Below, in pieces: positions 43,723 through 53,752 of a stretch of 64,000 nucleotides of DNA. How positions within the stretch are numbered: the stretch's first letter is position 1; every line of letters starts with the position of its first letter. The notes under the pieces are model-generated. The model saw only the letters and a list, made by a program, of their open reading frames with translations, was not told the DNA's origin and did not search any database. A program made the translations under genes and the position numbers. Source of the stretch: Winogradskyella costae (lineage in GTDB: Bacteria > Bacteroidota > Bacteroidia > Flavobacteriales > Flavobacteriaceae); the NCBI RefSeq assembly GCF_013403865.1, contig NZ_JABFDK010000003.1, positions 186,001 through 250,000 of the forward strand. Direction: 5' to 3'.

Positions 43723-44643
43723 ATGAATTCAGATTACAGTCAGATTATAGAAAACGCATACAAGTTTACGAAACCCCTTAAAAATCAAGGTAAACTAGCA
43801 ACATACATACCGGAATTAGCGAACGTTGATCCCGATAAATTTGGAGTACATATAACAAAATTAGACGGTCATAATTTTGGAATTGGAGACCATTTAGAGA
43901 AATTTTCTATTCAAAGTATTGCCAAAGTATTATCACTCTCTTTAGCTGTTAAATTTCTTGGAGAACGTATTTGGACGCGTATTGATGTTGAGCCTTCGGG
44001 AACTAAGTTCGATTCGCTTCTTTTACTAGAAACGTATAAAGGTATTCCTCGTAATCCTTTTGTGAACTCTGGTGCTATTGTTATTTGCGACATCTTAATT
44101 TCGCATCTAGAAAATGCAAGGGAAGAGTTTCTAGAATTTGTCAGAGACCTCAGTGATATTCCCGATTTGAACTACTCTGATAAAATAGCTGATTCTGAAA
44201 AAGCCACAGGTTTCCGAAATGTTGCCTTATGTAATTTTATAAAGTCTTTGGGTAATATTAAAAACGATCCTGCTGAAGTATTAGATTTTTATTTCGATAT
44301 GTGTTCTTTAGAAATGAATTGCGAGCAATTGTCACGTACCTTTTCATTTCTAGCTAATGGAGGCCTAAAATTAAACGATGGCAAAAAGATTTTAACAAGC
44401 AGCCAAACTAAACGTATTAATGCTTTAATGCTTACGTGTGGCTTCTATGATGAGTCTGGTGAATTTGCATTTAAAGTTGGATTACCAGGAAAAAGTGGTG
44501 TTGGCGGAGGTATTGTCGCCTTATATCCTAATAACTTTACGATTGCGGTTTGGAGTCCTAAGTTAAATCCCAACGGAAACTCTTTTAAAGGTATGAAATT
44601 ACTAGAAACGGTGACTACTCATTCAGAAATGAGTATTTTTTAA
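43723..44643 (+). CDS. glsA: Glutaminase A
   Basis: The 306-residue protein has the serine-dependent beta-lactamase-like fold of bacterial glutaminases. The nucleophile pair is Ser65-x-x-Lys68 in FSIQSIAKVLSL. Other marks are GIPRNPFVNSGAIVICDIL, SEKATGFRNVALCNFI and GLPGKSGVGGGIVALYPN. It hydrolyses glutamine to glutamate and ammonia in the cytosol. It ends 170 bp before the transglutaminase-DUF2126 gene on the same strand; glutamate or ammonia could feed the ligases there, but that is only a guess from position. Confidence 0.93.
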   Translation: MNSDYSQIIENAYKFTKPLKNQGKLATYIPELANVDPDKFGVHITKLDGHNFGIGDHLEKFSIQSIAKVLSLSLAVKFLGERIWTRIDVEPSGTKFDSLLLLETYKGIPRNPFVNSGAIVICDILISHLENAREEFLEFVRDLSDIPDLNYSDKIADSEKATGFRNVALCNFIKSLGNIKNDPAEVLDFYFDMCSLEMNCEQLSRTFSFLANGGLKLNDGKKILTSSQTKRINALMLTCGFYDESGEFAFKVGLPGKSGVGGGIVALYPNNFTIAVWSPKLNPNGNSFKGMKLLETVTTHSEMSIF

Positions 44644-44683
44644 CCATTTTAATTACGATTTTAAAAACCATTTCTGCTTTTGA

Positions 44684-44697
44684 TTGGATTAATCCAA
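44684..44697 (+). promoter_or_regulatory. 14-bp palindrome upstream of the peptide-ligase module
   Basis: TTGGATTAATCCAA is a perfect palindrome 115 bp before the ATG of the 1110-residue protein. An additional stem, ACATTAGT/ACTAATGT, lies at about 44759-44783. Either may be an operator; the first could also be part of a weak terminator for glsA. Confidence 0.4.
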
Positions 44698-44812
44698 AAA
44701 AATTAACAATCGTTTAGTTTCCATATTAGGTTTAGGTAAAATACCTTATTTTGCATAGACATTAGTGTTATTCAAACTAATGTGCTACTGAATTTATATA
44801 CCAACGAACGCT

Positions 44813-47800
44813 ATGGCATTAAAAATTGTAATATCTCATAAGACTACGTACAAATATGATCGTAAAGTATCCTTGTCTCCGCATGTTTTTAGATTACGAC
44901 CAGCTCCACACTCTAGAACTCCAATTGAATCCTATTCCATAAAGATTACTCCAGAAAATCAATTTTTCAACTGGCAACAAGATCCATTTGGTAATTATGT
45001 GGCGCGTCTGGTGTTTCCTGAGAAAACAGATGAGTTGTCTGTGGACGTTGAGATTATTGCAGATTTACAAACCATTAATCCTTTCGATTTTTTTATTGAA
45101 GAATATGCTGAGGAATTTCCGTTTAAATATACCGAAACGGTTAAAAAAGAGCTACAGCCCTATTTAGAAATTACAGACGATGGTGAATTACTAAATGAAT
45201 TTTTAGAAACACTAGACTATACTCCCAGAAAAACCATCTATTTTTTAATTCATGTGAATCAAAAAATATACGAATATCTAAGCTATAATATCCGAATGGA
45301 TCCTGGTGTTCAAACCTGTGAAGATACCTTAGAAACAAAAAAAGGATCGTGTAGAGATTACGCCTGGTTATTTGTACAAGCCTTAAGACATTTAGGTTTT
45401 GGAGCACGATTTGTTTCGGGTTATTTGGTGCAACTAAGATCAGATGAAAAGTCATTAGATGGCCCTTCTGGTCCTGAAGAGGATTTTACCGATTTACACG
45501 CTTGGGCAGAAGTGTATTTACCTGGTGCTGGTTGGATTGGTTTTGATGCTACCTCTGGCCTATTAGCTGGAGAAGGTCATATTCCTTTAGCCTGTACTCC
45601 TTCGTTTGAAAGTGCGGCTCCGGTTTCGGGAATGACCGACAAATGTGAAACGGAGTTCTTCTTTGAAAATAAAGTCACACGAATTTTTGAATCACCACGA
45701 GTCACAAAGCCATATACCGAAGACCAATGGAAAGCCATTGATAAATTAGGGCATAAAGTAGAACGGCAATTACAAAAGAATGATGTACGCTTAACCATGG
45801 GAGGCGAACCGACCTTTATTTCAATTGATGATTTAGAGTCTCCGGAATGGAATACAGATGCAGACGGACCTCACAAACAAAAACTTGCCAAAGAATTATC
45901 GAAACGTTTACATCACGAATTTGGTAAAGGTGGTGTGTTGCATCATGCTCAGGGTAAATGGTATCCAGGCGAACCTTTACCAAGATGGCAAATAGAAATT
46001 TGTTGGCGAAAAGATCAAAGACCAATTTGGTATAATAAAAGATATCTCGGTACGTATGTTGACAATTATACAGTACCACCAGATTACGATAAATTATTTT
46101 TAGAAACCTTAACGGCGTATTTAGGGGTTTCTACACAGCATATAATACCAGGTTTTGAAGATGCCTTCTATTTTTTATGGGAACACGGGAATCTCCCTAT
46201 AGATGTAGATCCTACAAAAGATAGAGACAATACGTTAGTCAAAAATAAACTCAAAGATATTTTAGAAAAAGGCACGTCCACTCCAGTGGGGTATTTGCTG
46301 CCTTTAAATTGCACGGAAGGGAAATGGTTTACAAGTCAATGGGAATTTAGAAGACAACACTTATTTCTAACACCTGGTAATTCTCCAATGGGACTCAGAT
46401 TACCATTAAGTTCTTTATTAGAAAAACCAGATAATGAAGTATTTCCAGTATATGAACCCGATTTATTCTCTCAAAAGAAACGATTACCAAGCTTTAGAGA
46501 CTCCGTTAAAAGACGACATAAAGATTTTATAGAGAATGGATACGATAGCAATCAACCTAATTATTTTGTTAGAACCGCGATTTGTTCAGAAATACGAGAT
46601 GGCAAATTATATTTATTCTTACCTCCATTAGATACAGCTGAAAACTTTTTAGATTTAATCGCAGCTATCGAATTTACAGCGAAAGCACTAAAAGTGCCTG
46701 TCATTATGGAAGGTTATGATCCTCCCAAAGATAATAGGTTAGAATCTTTAAAAATCACTCCAGATCCTGGTGTCATTGAAGTTAATGTGCATCCCGTAAC
46801 GAATTGGACCGATTTAGTGAATAATACACTCACTTTTTACGAGCAAGCCAAACTATCGCGTTTAGGGACTGAAAAGTTTATGTTAGATGGTAAACATACA
46901 GGCACAGGAGGTGGTAATCACGTCACTTTAGGAGGCACAAGTCCTGCGGATAGTCCGCTATTACGAAAGCCTAGTTTACTGAGAAGTTTGTTAACGTTTT
47001 GGCAGCATCATCCAGGATTAAGTTACTTATTTTCGGGTTCATTTGTTGGACCTACAAGTCAGGCTCCGCGAATTGATGAAGCACGACAAGATAATTTATA
47101 CGAATTAGAAATTGCCTTTAGTCAAATTCCAAAAGATGGTGAGGTCCCATTTTGGTTAACCGATCGTTTATTTAGACATTTACTCACCGATTTAACAGGA
47201 AACACACACCGTGCAGAATTTTGTATCGATAAACTATACTCGCCAGATTCGTCAACCGGACGCTTAGGAATTTTAGAATTGCGTGGTTTTGATATGCCAC
47301 CACATCCTAAAATGAGTTTAATGCAAATGCTACTCGTTAGAACCTTAGTCTCTTGGTTCTGGAAAAAACCGTATGAGCACAATTTAGTGCGTTGGGGAAC
47401 AGAGTTGCATGATAAGTTCTTAATTGAACATTATGTAAGAGAAGATATTAAAGACATTGTGGATCAATTAAACAAAGCAGGTTATCAATTTGAAGAAGAT
47501 TGGTTTAATCCGTTTTTCGAATTTAGATTTCCACTGCATGGCATGTTAGAAATTAACAATATTCATCTCGAATTACGAGCAGGAATTGAACCTTGGAATG
47601 TTTTAGGCGAAGAAATGACAGGTGGTGGAACTGCAAGATATGTTGATTCGTCTTTAGAACGTTTACAAGTAAAAGTATCCAATTTTGTGGATGAACGTTT
47701 TGTATTAACCTGTAACGGAGTTAAAGTACAATTGAAAAATACAGGAGTAAAAGGGGAATATGTTGCTGGTATTCGCTACAAAGCTTGGAACCCCTATTCT

Positions 47801-48145
47801 GCACTACACCCAACCATTGAAGCAGATACTCCATTGGTTTTTGATATTGTAGATACTTGGAACAAACGCTCAATTGGAGGTTGCACCTATTTTGTAGCGC
47901 ATCCTGGTGGACGTTCTTATGATGTGCATCCTGTAAATAGCTTTGAAGCGGAATCGCGACGCATCAACCGTTTCTGGGAATTTGGCCATACACAAGGTGA
48001 AATTAGTCCATTTGAAAACATGACTTTTGATACCGAACCAACCTTAAGAAATGTTGAAGAAAAAAGTAGCTCAAAACGTTTTTCTTATAAGGAATTACCA
48101 GTTAATTTTGAATTTCCTTATACTCTAGATTTACGTAAAAAATAA
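44813..48145 (+). CDS. Transglutaminase-like/DUF2126 fusion protein
   Basis: The 1110-residue protein has two parts. Residues about 1-290 are a bacterial transglutaminase-like domain with N-terminal beta-domain (ISHKTTYKYDRKVSLSPHVF) and a complete triad: Cys180 in KKGSCRDYAW, His229 in DLHAWAEVYL, Asp245 in WIGFDATSG. Residues about 310-1090 are DUF2126, with VRLTMGGEPTFISIDD, GTGGGNHVTLGGTSPADSPL and LGILELRGFDMPPHPKMSL. DUF2126 has been predicted to be a circularly permuted glutamine-synthetase-like amidoligase. No signal peptide is seen, so it is cytosolic. It leads the rightward module; the ATP-grasp gene follows after 20 bp. Confidence 0.92.
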   Translation: MALKIVISHKTTYKYDRKVSLSPHVFRLRPAPHSRTPIESYSIKITPENQFFNWQQDPFGNYVARLVFPEKTDELSVDVEIIADLQTINPFDFFIEEYAEEFPFKYTETVKKELQPYLEITDDGELLNEFLETLDYTPRKTIYFLIHVNQKIYEYLSYNIRMDPGVQTCEDTLETKKGSCRDYAWLFVQALRHLGFGARFVSGYLVQLRSDEKSLDGPSGPEEDFTDLHAWAEVYLPGAGWIGFDATSGLLAGEGHIPLACTPSFESAAPVSGMTDKCETEFFFENKVTRIFESPRVTKPYTEDQWKAIDKLGHKVERQLQKNDVRLTMGGEPTFISIDDLESPEWNTDADGPHKQKLAKELSKRLHHEFGKGGVLHHAQGKWYPGEPLPRWQIEICWRKDQRPIWYNKRYLGTYVDNYTVPPDYDKLFLETLTAYLGVSTQHIIPGFEDAFYFLWEHGNLPIDVDPTKDRDNTLVKNKLKDILEKGTSTPVGYLLPLNCTEGKWFTSQWEFRRQHLFLTPGNSPMGLRLPLSSLLEKPDNEVFPVYEPDLFSQKKRLPSFRDSVKRRHKDFIENGYDSNQPNYFVRTAICSEIRDGKLYLFLPPLDTAENFLDLIAAIEFTAKALKVPVIMEGYDPPKDNRLESLKITPDPGVIEVNVHPVTNWTDLVNNTLTFYEQAKLSRLGTEKFMLDGKHTGTGGGNHVTLGGTSPADSPLLRKPSLLRSLLTFWQHHPGLSYLFSGSFVGPTSQAPRIDEARQDNLYELEIAFSQIPKDGEVPFWLTDRLFRHLLTDLTGNTHRAEFCIDKLYSPDSSTGRLGILELRGFDMPPHPKMSLMQMLLVRTLVSWFWKKPYEHNLVRWGTELHDKFLIEHYVREDIKDIVDQLNKAGYQFEEDWFNPFFEFRFPLHGMLEINNIHLELRAGIEPWNVLGEEMTGGGTARYVDSSLERLQVKVSNFVDERFVLTCNGVKVQLKNTGVKGEYVAGIRYKAWNPYSALHPTIEADTPLVFDIVDTWNKRSIGGCTYFVAHPGGRSYDVHPVNSFEAESRRINRFWEFGHTQGEISPFENMTFDTEPTLRNVEEKSSSKRFSYKELPVNFEFPYTLDLRKK

Positions 48146-48165
48146 AAAGCGTTGTTATTCATTAT

Positions 48166-50718
48166 ATGAAGACCCTAACAAAGACATTATTTGAAAATTA
48201 TTTTTCAGCATCACCTGGCTACGATGAGTTGCTCACGTCTAAAATGAGCATTAAAGACAATTGGAAAGTATTGTCTAAAAACTTATTAAATATTGGTTCA
48301 AAACAGCTTGCTTCAAAGCAGACAGAAATCAATTGGTTGTTAGCAGAAAACGGTGTAACCTATAATGTTTATAACGATCCAAAAGGATTAAACAGACCTT
48401 GGGATCTCAATGTGGTACCGTTTGTTATTCATCAAAACGAATGGAGTGAGGTTGAAAAGGGAATTCAGCAACGTGCCGAACTGTTAAATCTTGTTTTAAA
48501 GGATTTATATGGAAAACGAGACCTGCTTAAAAATGGTATTATTCCACCGGAAGTCATTTATGCACACAGTGGTTTTTTAAGAGCTTGCGATCAAATTCAA
48601 TATAAAAACGCAAAACAACTTTCGGTTTACGCAGCAGATTTAGCGCGAGGGCCAGATGGACGAATGTGGGTGGTGAACGACCGCACACAAGCACCTTCTG
48701 GTATGGGTTATGCACTAGAAAACCGATTTTCTACAAGTAAAATTAGTCCTGAATTATTCAAAAATATCAACGTCACACAACCGTCTAATTTCTTTAATGA
48801 TTTTAATGCCTTATTATTAAATTCGGCATCAACCAAAGTAGAACGGCCAATGGTGGTCATATTAACACCAGGACCGCATAACGAAACCTATTTTGAACAT
48901 GCGTATTTATCGTCATTTTTAGGGTATCCATTGGTAAAAGGAAACGATTTAGTGGTGCGCCATGGTAAAGTATGGTTAAAATCTTTAAAAGGTTTAAAAC
49001 AAGTTGATGTCATATTAAGACGTATCGATGATACCTTTATGGATCCTCTAGAATTACGTGAGGATTCTTATTTAGGTGTTGCTGGATTGTTGGAAGCTGT
49101 GCGTTTACAAAACGTTACTGTTGTCAATCCTATTGGAAGTGGTGTCTTAGAGAATCCTGCTTTGATTCCGTTTATGGAAAATATTTCTAAGTACTTTTTA
49201 AAGGAAGACTTAATCTTACCACAAATTGCGTCTTGGTGGTGTGGTCAAGAAAAAGAACGAAAGCACGTCCTTGCAGATTTATCAGCTTTTGTATTGAAAC
49301 GTATCGATAGATCTAATAGAGAAAATATCTATTTCTGTGAATTTCTCGATAAAAAAGCCCTTGAACAGCTTAAAAAAGAAATATTAGAACATCCGCATAA
49401 ATTCGTAGCTCAAGAAAAAATATCCTTTTCTACAGCACCAAATTTTGTCAGCCATCACTTGGAACCTCGTAAAATTTCTTGTCGTACGTTCGCTATTGCA
49501 AAAGGTGACGGTTATAGTGTAATGCCTGGTGGCTTAGTGCGCGTGGCTCCAGAACGCGAAGAGTTATTTGTGTCTAATCAACGTGGTGGTACGAGTAAAG
49601 ATTTTTGGGTGGTAAATGATGCTCCGCAACCCACACTTCAAAATTATGCGTGGAATAAAACCAATTCTAGTCGCTCTACAGATATCAATGATGTACCGAG
49701 TAATACGGCAGAAAATTTATTTTGGTCGGGTAGATATATCGGTAGAGCTTTAGTGACTGCGCGCTATTTAAGAATGGTGCTCAGTCAAATGACACATGCG
49801 CAATACAACGACCGAAAACCAGAATCTGAAAGTTTAAAAATACTCTTTCAATCCATTACTAAAATCACGTCTACGTTTCCTGGTTTTATGGCGGAAGATG
49901 AAGAGGTGTTAAACAATCCTTTAGTTGAGATAAAAGATATCATTTTAGACGAAACCAAAATTGGAAGTTTTGCCCAATCCATGCAAAGTTTTAGTTCGTC
50001 GTATTATGCCTTACGAAATTTATGGTCTAGAGATATGTGGCGCGTTTTTGATGGTATTCAGAAACATATAAAAAACTTAAAAAAGGAAGAGGATTACACC
50101 GTTTACAAACTGACTAATTTTTTCGATAAGATCATTACAAGGCTCATCGCTTTTATGACGCTTACTGAAGAAAGTATTCTCGTTCGTCAAGGCCTCCTAC
50201 TCTATTTTATTGGTTTACAGCTAGAAATTGGTGCCATGAATATTGAAAAATTCAGAGCCTTGTTAATTGTAAATCACGATGAAGAATTAGAATATGAAAT
50301 TTTAGAATCCTTGTTAAATAGTCATGAAAGCTTAAATATTTACCGATACAGTTACAACTCGTATTTAAGTTTAGAAAACGTATTGAATTTGATTATTTTA
50401 GATAAAGAATATTCGAGATCCTTGACCTGTCAAATGCACCGCTTAAAGAAAGACATAGATAAGTTACCAAATATAAATGAAAACGCACAGCTTACTGTGT
50501 GTCAAGAAAACATCAATACAGTCATTTCTAAAATTGATAGTTTAAACGTTGCAGAACTTTTAGTTGTAGATCCTAAATCTAATATGCGCGAAAACATGGA
50601 TACAGTATTGTCAGATTTAAGTGATTTATTACATGTCACATCCTTATCCATTTCAGATACTTATTTTAATCATTCGCAACCACAAAAACAGTTGGTTAAC
50701 CGAAATATCACGACGTAA
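48166..50718 (+). CDS. Circularly permuted ATP-grasp fused to alpha-E domain
   Basis: The 850-residue protein joins two domains that are separate genes in the leftward module. Residues about 1-490 are a circularly permuted type 2 ATP-grasp: LNRPWDLNVVPFVIHQNEWS, DLARGPDGRMWVVNDRTQAP, VILRRIDDTFMDPLELRED and VSNQRGGTSKDFWVV. Residues about 505-820 are the alpha-helical alpha-E domain, opening NTAENLFWSGRYIGRALVTA. The ATP-grasp part is predicted to form an amide bond between a carboxylate and an amine through an acyl phosphate. Substrates are unknown. It lies 20 bp after the DUF2126 gene, and its TAA is 1 bp before the ATG of the next gene. Confidence 0.92.
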   Translation: MKTLTKTLFENYFSASPGYDELLTSKMSIKDNWKVLSKNLLNIGSKQLASKQTEINWLLAENGVTYNVYNDPKGLNRPWDLNVVPFVIHQNEWSEVEKGIQQRAELLNLVLKDLYGKRDLLKNGIIPPEVIYAHSGFLRACDQIQYKNAKQLSVYAADLARGPDGRMWVVNDRTQAPSGMGYALENRFSTSKISPELFKNINVTQPSNFFNDFNALLLNSASTKVERPMVVILTPGPHNETYFEHAYLSSFLGYPLVKGNDLVVRHGKVWLKSLKGLKQVDVILRRIDDTFMDPLELREDSYLGVAGLLEAVRLQNVTVVNPIGSGVLENPALIPFMENISKYFLKEDLILPQIASWWCGQEKERKHVLADLSAFVLKRIDRSNRENIYFCEFLDKKALEQLKKEILEHPHKFVAQEKISFSTAPNFVSHHLEPRKISCRTFAIAKGDGYSVMPGGLVRVAPEREELFVSNQRGGTSKDFWVVNDAPQPTLQNYAWNKTNSSRSTDINDVPSNTAENLFWSGRYIGRALVTARYLRMVLSQMTHAQYNDRKPESESLKILFQSITKITSTFPGFMAEDEEVLNNPLVEIKDIILDETKIGSFAQSMQSFSSSYYALRNLWSRDMWRVFDGIQKHIKNLKKEEDYTVYKLTNFFDKIITRLIAFMTLTEESILVRQGLLLYFIGLQLEIGAMNIEKFRALLIVNHDEELEYEILESLLNSHESLNIYRYSYNSYLSLENVLNLIILDKEYSRSLTCQMHRLKKDIDKLPNINENAQLTVCQENINTVISKIDSLNVAELLVVDPKSNMRENMDTVLSDLSDLLHVTSLSISDTYFNHSQPQKQLVNRNITT

Positions 50719-50719
50719 T

Positions 50720-51649
50720 ATGATTTTTGATCTCTGGCATAAAACGAAATACACATATGAACATGGCGCTTCGTTCTGCCATAATTTAACCACATTAAAA
50801 CCTAAGAGTTTTCCAGGACAAACGCTTTTGGATTATAATTTAGAAATTACACCTACTCCAACCGATATTACTGAACGCTTAGATTTCTTTGGAAATGCTG
50901 TAACACGATTTTCAATACAACAGCATCATAAGGAGTTAATTGTTATTGCACGTAGTAAAGTAGAGCGAGATTATAGTAAACAGTTTGATGAAAGCCTTTT
51001 TTTACGAGCTAAAAAAGTCACTGTAGAAGATACGAAAGTACACTTAAAAGGTACAGATTCAGATCTTATTGACGCCAGACAATTTGTAATGCCTTCTCCA
51101 TTAATATCAACATCTAGTGAAGACATCAAAGCCTATGCAGCACTATCGTTTAAGCCTGAACGTTCTCTTTACGAAGCTACTTATGAGCTAATGCAACGCA
51201 TTTATACGGATTTTGATTTTGTACCAGGTTTCACCAATATCGCTACACCTTTGGAAGCTGTTATGAGTGCCAAAAAAGGGGTTTGTCAAGATTTTGCACA
51301 AATCGCAATTGCTTGCGTGCGTTCTATGGATTTACCAGCTAAATATGTGAGTGGTTATATTGAAACGGTTCCACCGAAAGGCAAAGAAAAGCTCGTAGGA
51401 ACCGATGCTTCTCATGCTTGGTTTTCCGTCTACATTCCAACATATGGTTGGGTCGATTTTGACCCGACGAATAACCAAATTCCAAAAAACCAACACATCG
51501 TTGTGGCGCACGGTAGAGATTATTATGATGTCCCTCCTTTAAAAGGAGTGATTTATAGTATGGGTAAAAACACTATGGAAGTTGCTGTAGATTTAAGACC
51601 TGCAGTGTCTGACTTACATCAAATGCAGAGCCAGTCGCAACAACAATAA
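50720..51649 (+). CDS. Transglutaminase-like cysteine protease, rightward module
   Basis: I choose the ATG at 50720 (MIFDLWHKTKYTYEHGAS), 1 bp after the stop of the ATP-grasp gene; a longer frame overlaps that gene by about 100 bp and adds nothing homologous. The product of 309 residues has the N-terminal beta-domain and a full triad: Cys189 in KKGVCQDFAQ, His232 in DASHAWFSVY, Asp248 in GWVDFDPTNN. Proteins of this group act as peptidases or amidases more often than as cross-linkers. The C-terminus ends in a Gln-rich tail. It closes the rightward module and stops 20 bp from the convergent metallopeptidase. Confidence 0.92.
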   Translation: MIFDLWHKTKYTYEHGASFCHNLTTLKPKSFPGQTLLDYNLEITPTPTDITERLDFFGNAVTRFSIQQHHKELIVIARSKVERDYSKQFDESLFLRAKKVTVEDTKVHLKGTDSDLIDARQFVMPSPLISTSSEDIKAYAALSFKPERSLYEATYELMQRIYTDFDFVPGFTNIATPLEAVMSAKKGVCQDFAQIAIACVRSMDLPAKYVSGYIETVPPKGKEKLVGTDASHAWFSVYIPTYGWVDFDPTNNQIPKNQHIVVAHGRDYYDVPPLKGVIYSMGKNTMEVAVDLRPAVSDLHQMQSQSQQQ

Positions 51650-51669
51650 TCATTTAATATCGCCTTACA

Positions 51670-52722
51670 TTAATTACGCTTAAACAGGAGTAACCGATGA
51701 ATGAATTTCAATTTCTCAATTATTGGTGGTGAAATCACAAACGGATAAACATCCGGAATTCCCATCGCTCTATTGATACTATTTACAGCCAAGGACAACG
51801 GAACACACTTTCTTAAAATAATATCAAAATTCGTTTTCGTATAAGGATCAAAGGACACTTTTGTTTTTAAGGCCTTCGATTTAAATTTCGGATTTACATT
51901 CAAGCGAAAGAAATAGGCGGTTTCTACCATATCCATAATATGTAAATAATGGGCCCAAGTTTCTGCCCAGTCTTCCCAAGGATGCGAAGTCGCATAGGCA
52001 CTAATAAATGATTTTTGCCAATCTTTCGGTGCTCCTTCTTTATAATAGCTTTGAAGCGCTTCAGAATAATCCTGGCTTTCATCACCAAAAATAGTTCTGT
52101 ATTCAGCTAAAACTTTAGCATCATCTCGTACTAAAACATTCCAAAAATAATGGCCTACTTCGTGTCGTAAATGTCCAACTAATGTTCTGTAAGGTTCTAT
52201 CATCTCCTTTCTAGCTTGCTCTCTTAAAACAGAATTGCCTTCTCTAATTAATATGGTTATGACTCCATCCGCATGACCCGTCATTAATTTTGGGTTATTG
52301 AGTTTTTCTACGAAATCAAAACATAAGCCATGTTCATGCTTAAGTTTGCTCGCTAATGGCAAACCTATTTTCTGTAATTGATAGATTAAGCGATGCTTGG
52401 CAATTTCAAGATGCTGCCAGTTTTCAAAGTTATCGGAATCGGGTATAGAAAGATTAGGAATCGTTCTATTGAGTTGGCAGGCACTACAATAATCTTCAGG
52501 ATCATCCTTCTCTAGCACCCAATTGCAAACCTTGTAGGTATTATTCTTGCAATACTTATATTCATCATGCTCTCTTTCTGAAATAAGTGCAGCTATATCT
52601 GGAGAAAAAGCAAGCATTGTACGGTCTGTTGCTCTATAGCCTGTTAAATGACCACAGGTATCGCAACTGTAGTTTTCAAAAAACACAGAAGCATTACAAT
52701 TTCCACATTGAAATATTTTCAT
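51670..52722 (-). CDS. Zinc-ribbon metallopeptidase (Peptidase_Mx-like)
   Basis: The 350-residue protein begins with a zinc ribbon (Cys6-x2-Cys9, Cys20-x2-Cys23) and has a second Cys set (58, 66, 79, 82). The peptidase signature HEVGHYFW gives His187, Glu188 and His191. EDWAETWAHYLHIMD downstream probably supplies the third ligand and a helper. It is an intracellular zincin of the putative zinc-binding metallopeptidase family. It is the last gene of the leftward module, 98 bp after the transglutaminase. In other genomes this gene set is often accompanied by a proteasome-like NTN hydrolase, which is absent here; this enzyme may fill that place. Confidence 0.9.
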   Translation of the reverse strand: MKIFQCGNCNASVFFENYSCDTCGHLTGYRATDRTMLAFSPDIAALISEREHDEYKYCKNNTYKVCNWVLEKDDPEDYCSACQLNRTIPNLSIPDSDNFENWQHLEIAKHRLIYQLQKIGLPLASKLKHEHGLCFDFVEKLNNPKLMTGHADGVITILIREGNSVLREQARKEMIEPYRTLVGHLRHEVGHYFWNVLVRDDAKVLAEYRTIFGDESQDYSEALQSYYKEGAPKDWQKSFISAYATSHPWEDWAETWAHYLHIMDMVETAYFFRLNVNPKFKSKALKTKVSFDPYTKTNFDIILRKCVPLSLAVNSINRAMGIPDVYPFVISPPIIEKLKFIHRLLLFKRN

Positions 52723-52820
52723 GACAAATCAAAGTTATTTAATCTTGCAAAGAACGGTTATTTTATGAATCGATTTCAAAATTTTATGAACTGTATCACT
52801 TCTACAATGGTAATCCTTAG

Positions 52821-53663
52821 TTATAATGTCGCGATGGATAAATTCGTCTTTAATGTGGAATTAGCGCTACCACGTATACCGCCTGAAACTGGCATGGTTT
52901 GCTCAAAAAATGCGCTAGAAGCGATAGGAAAATGCGTGTTTCCGGTTAACATACCATGACTAGGATCTAAGCCTATCCAGCCCGTTCCAGGTAAAAAGAC
53001 TTCTACCCAAGCGTGCAATTCGTATTCTGGCTGAAGCATTTCAAAATAATAGTAGCCACTTACAAAGCGCGCTGCAAAACCTTGCTGTCGTAATAAGTGA
53101 ATTTGCATCCAAGACAAATCACGACACGACCCTCTTTTGAGTTGAAATGTGATATCTGGAGCTAAAGGCGATCCAACTTCTCTATATTCAACCTTAAAGT
53201 CATCATGTAATTGTTGGGTAAGATGTCTTAAATAGGGAATGGTTTTAAACTGCGAATTTTTCACAATTGCAGCTCCATAATCCAATAACGCTTGCGAAAT
53301 AAGCTGACCTTCTAAAGCTGAAAACAATATTTTTTTCTGAAGCGCATCATATTGAAACGGCAATTGGTTAAACGCTAAAGGATACACCAGAAATTCAAAC
53401 GGGTTAAAGTCCTTAGTTTCCAACACACTAGTGGCTGTGATTTGAAGTTGATTCGTCATACCTTCATACCAACAGAAGTTAATGCTATTGTGATCTTCAT
53501 CTAAAATCACTTTATGACCTATTGGCTGCGGTGAAATTTCTAATGAAAAATTTGTTACATCGAGATAAGCAGTAGCTCTTGGTCTAAATCTTAAATAATG
53601 GGGTTCCAAAAACACGTCTGAATCAAATGTATAGTGGGTTTGATGTGTGATTTTGAATGTCAT
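52821..53663 (-). CDS. Transglutaminase-like cysteine protease, leftward module
   Basis: The 280-residue protein has the N-terminal beta-domain (ITHQTHYTFDSDVFLEPHYL) and an intact triad: Cys180 in KRGSCRDLSW, His217 in ELHAWVEVFL, Asp233 in WIGLDPSHG. It resembles the transglutaminase part of the 1110-residue protein more closely than the 309-residue one, sharing RGSCRD, ARFVSGY and PGTGWIG-type motifs and ending in a similar MPVSGG segment. It starts 89 bp after the alpha-E gene. Confidence 0.92.
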   Translation of the reverse strand: MTFKITHQTHYTFDSDVFLEPHYLRFRPRATAYLDVTNFSLEISPQPIGHKVILDEDHNSINFCWYEGMTNQLQITATSVLETKDFNPFEFLVYPLAFNQLPFQYDALQKKILFSALEGQLISQALLDYGAAIVKNSQFKTIPYLRHLTQQLHDDFKVEYREVGSPLAPDITFQLKRGSCRDLSWMQIHLLRQQGFAARFVSGYYYFEMLQPEYELHAWVEVFLPGTGWIGLDPSHGMLTGNTHFPIASSAFFEQTMPVSGGIRGSANSTLKTNLSIATL

Positions 53664-53752
53664 TAAAAAACAGCGTTTAAAATTTAACTTATATCAACAA
53701 AGAGTAAGACTAATGGCGAATAGCTAAGAGCTAAAGGCTTCCAAACTAATTA

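Noticed and set aside
45171-46079. Minus-strand frames inside the DUF2126 fusion gene
   Set aside because: Antisense to a long conserved coding region, with no family resemblance.
50621-50719. Longer start for the rightward transglutaminase
   Set aside because: It overlaps the ATP-grasp gene by about 100 bp; the ATG at 50720, 1 bp after the previous stop, gives the normal N-terminal beta-domain.
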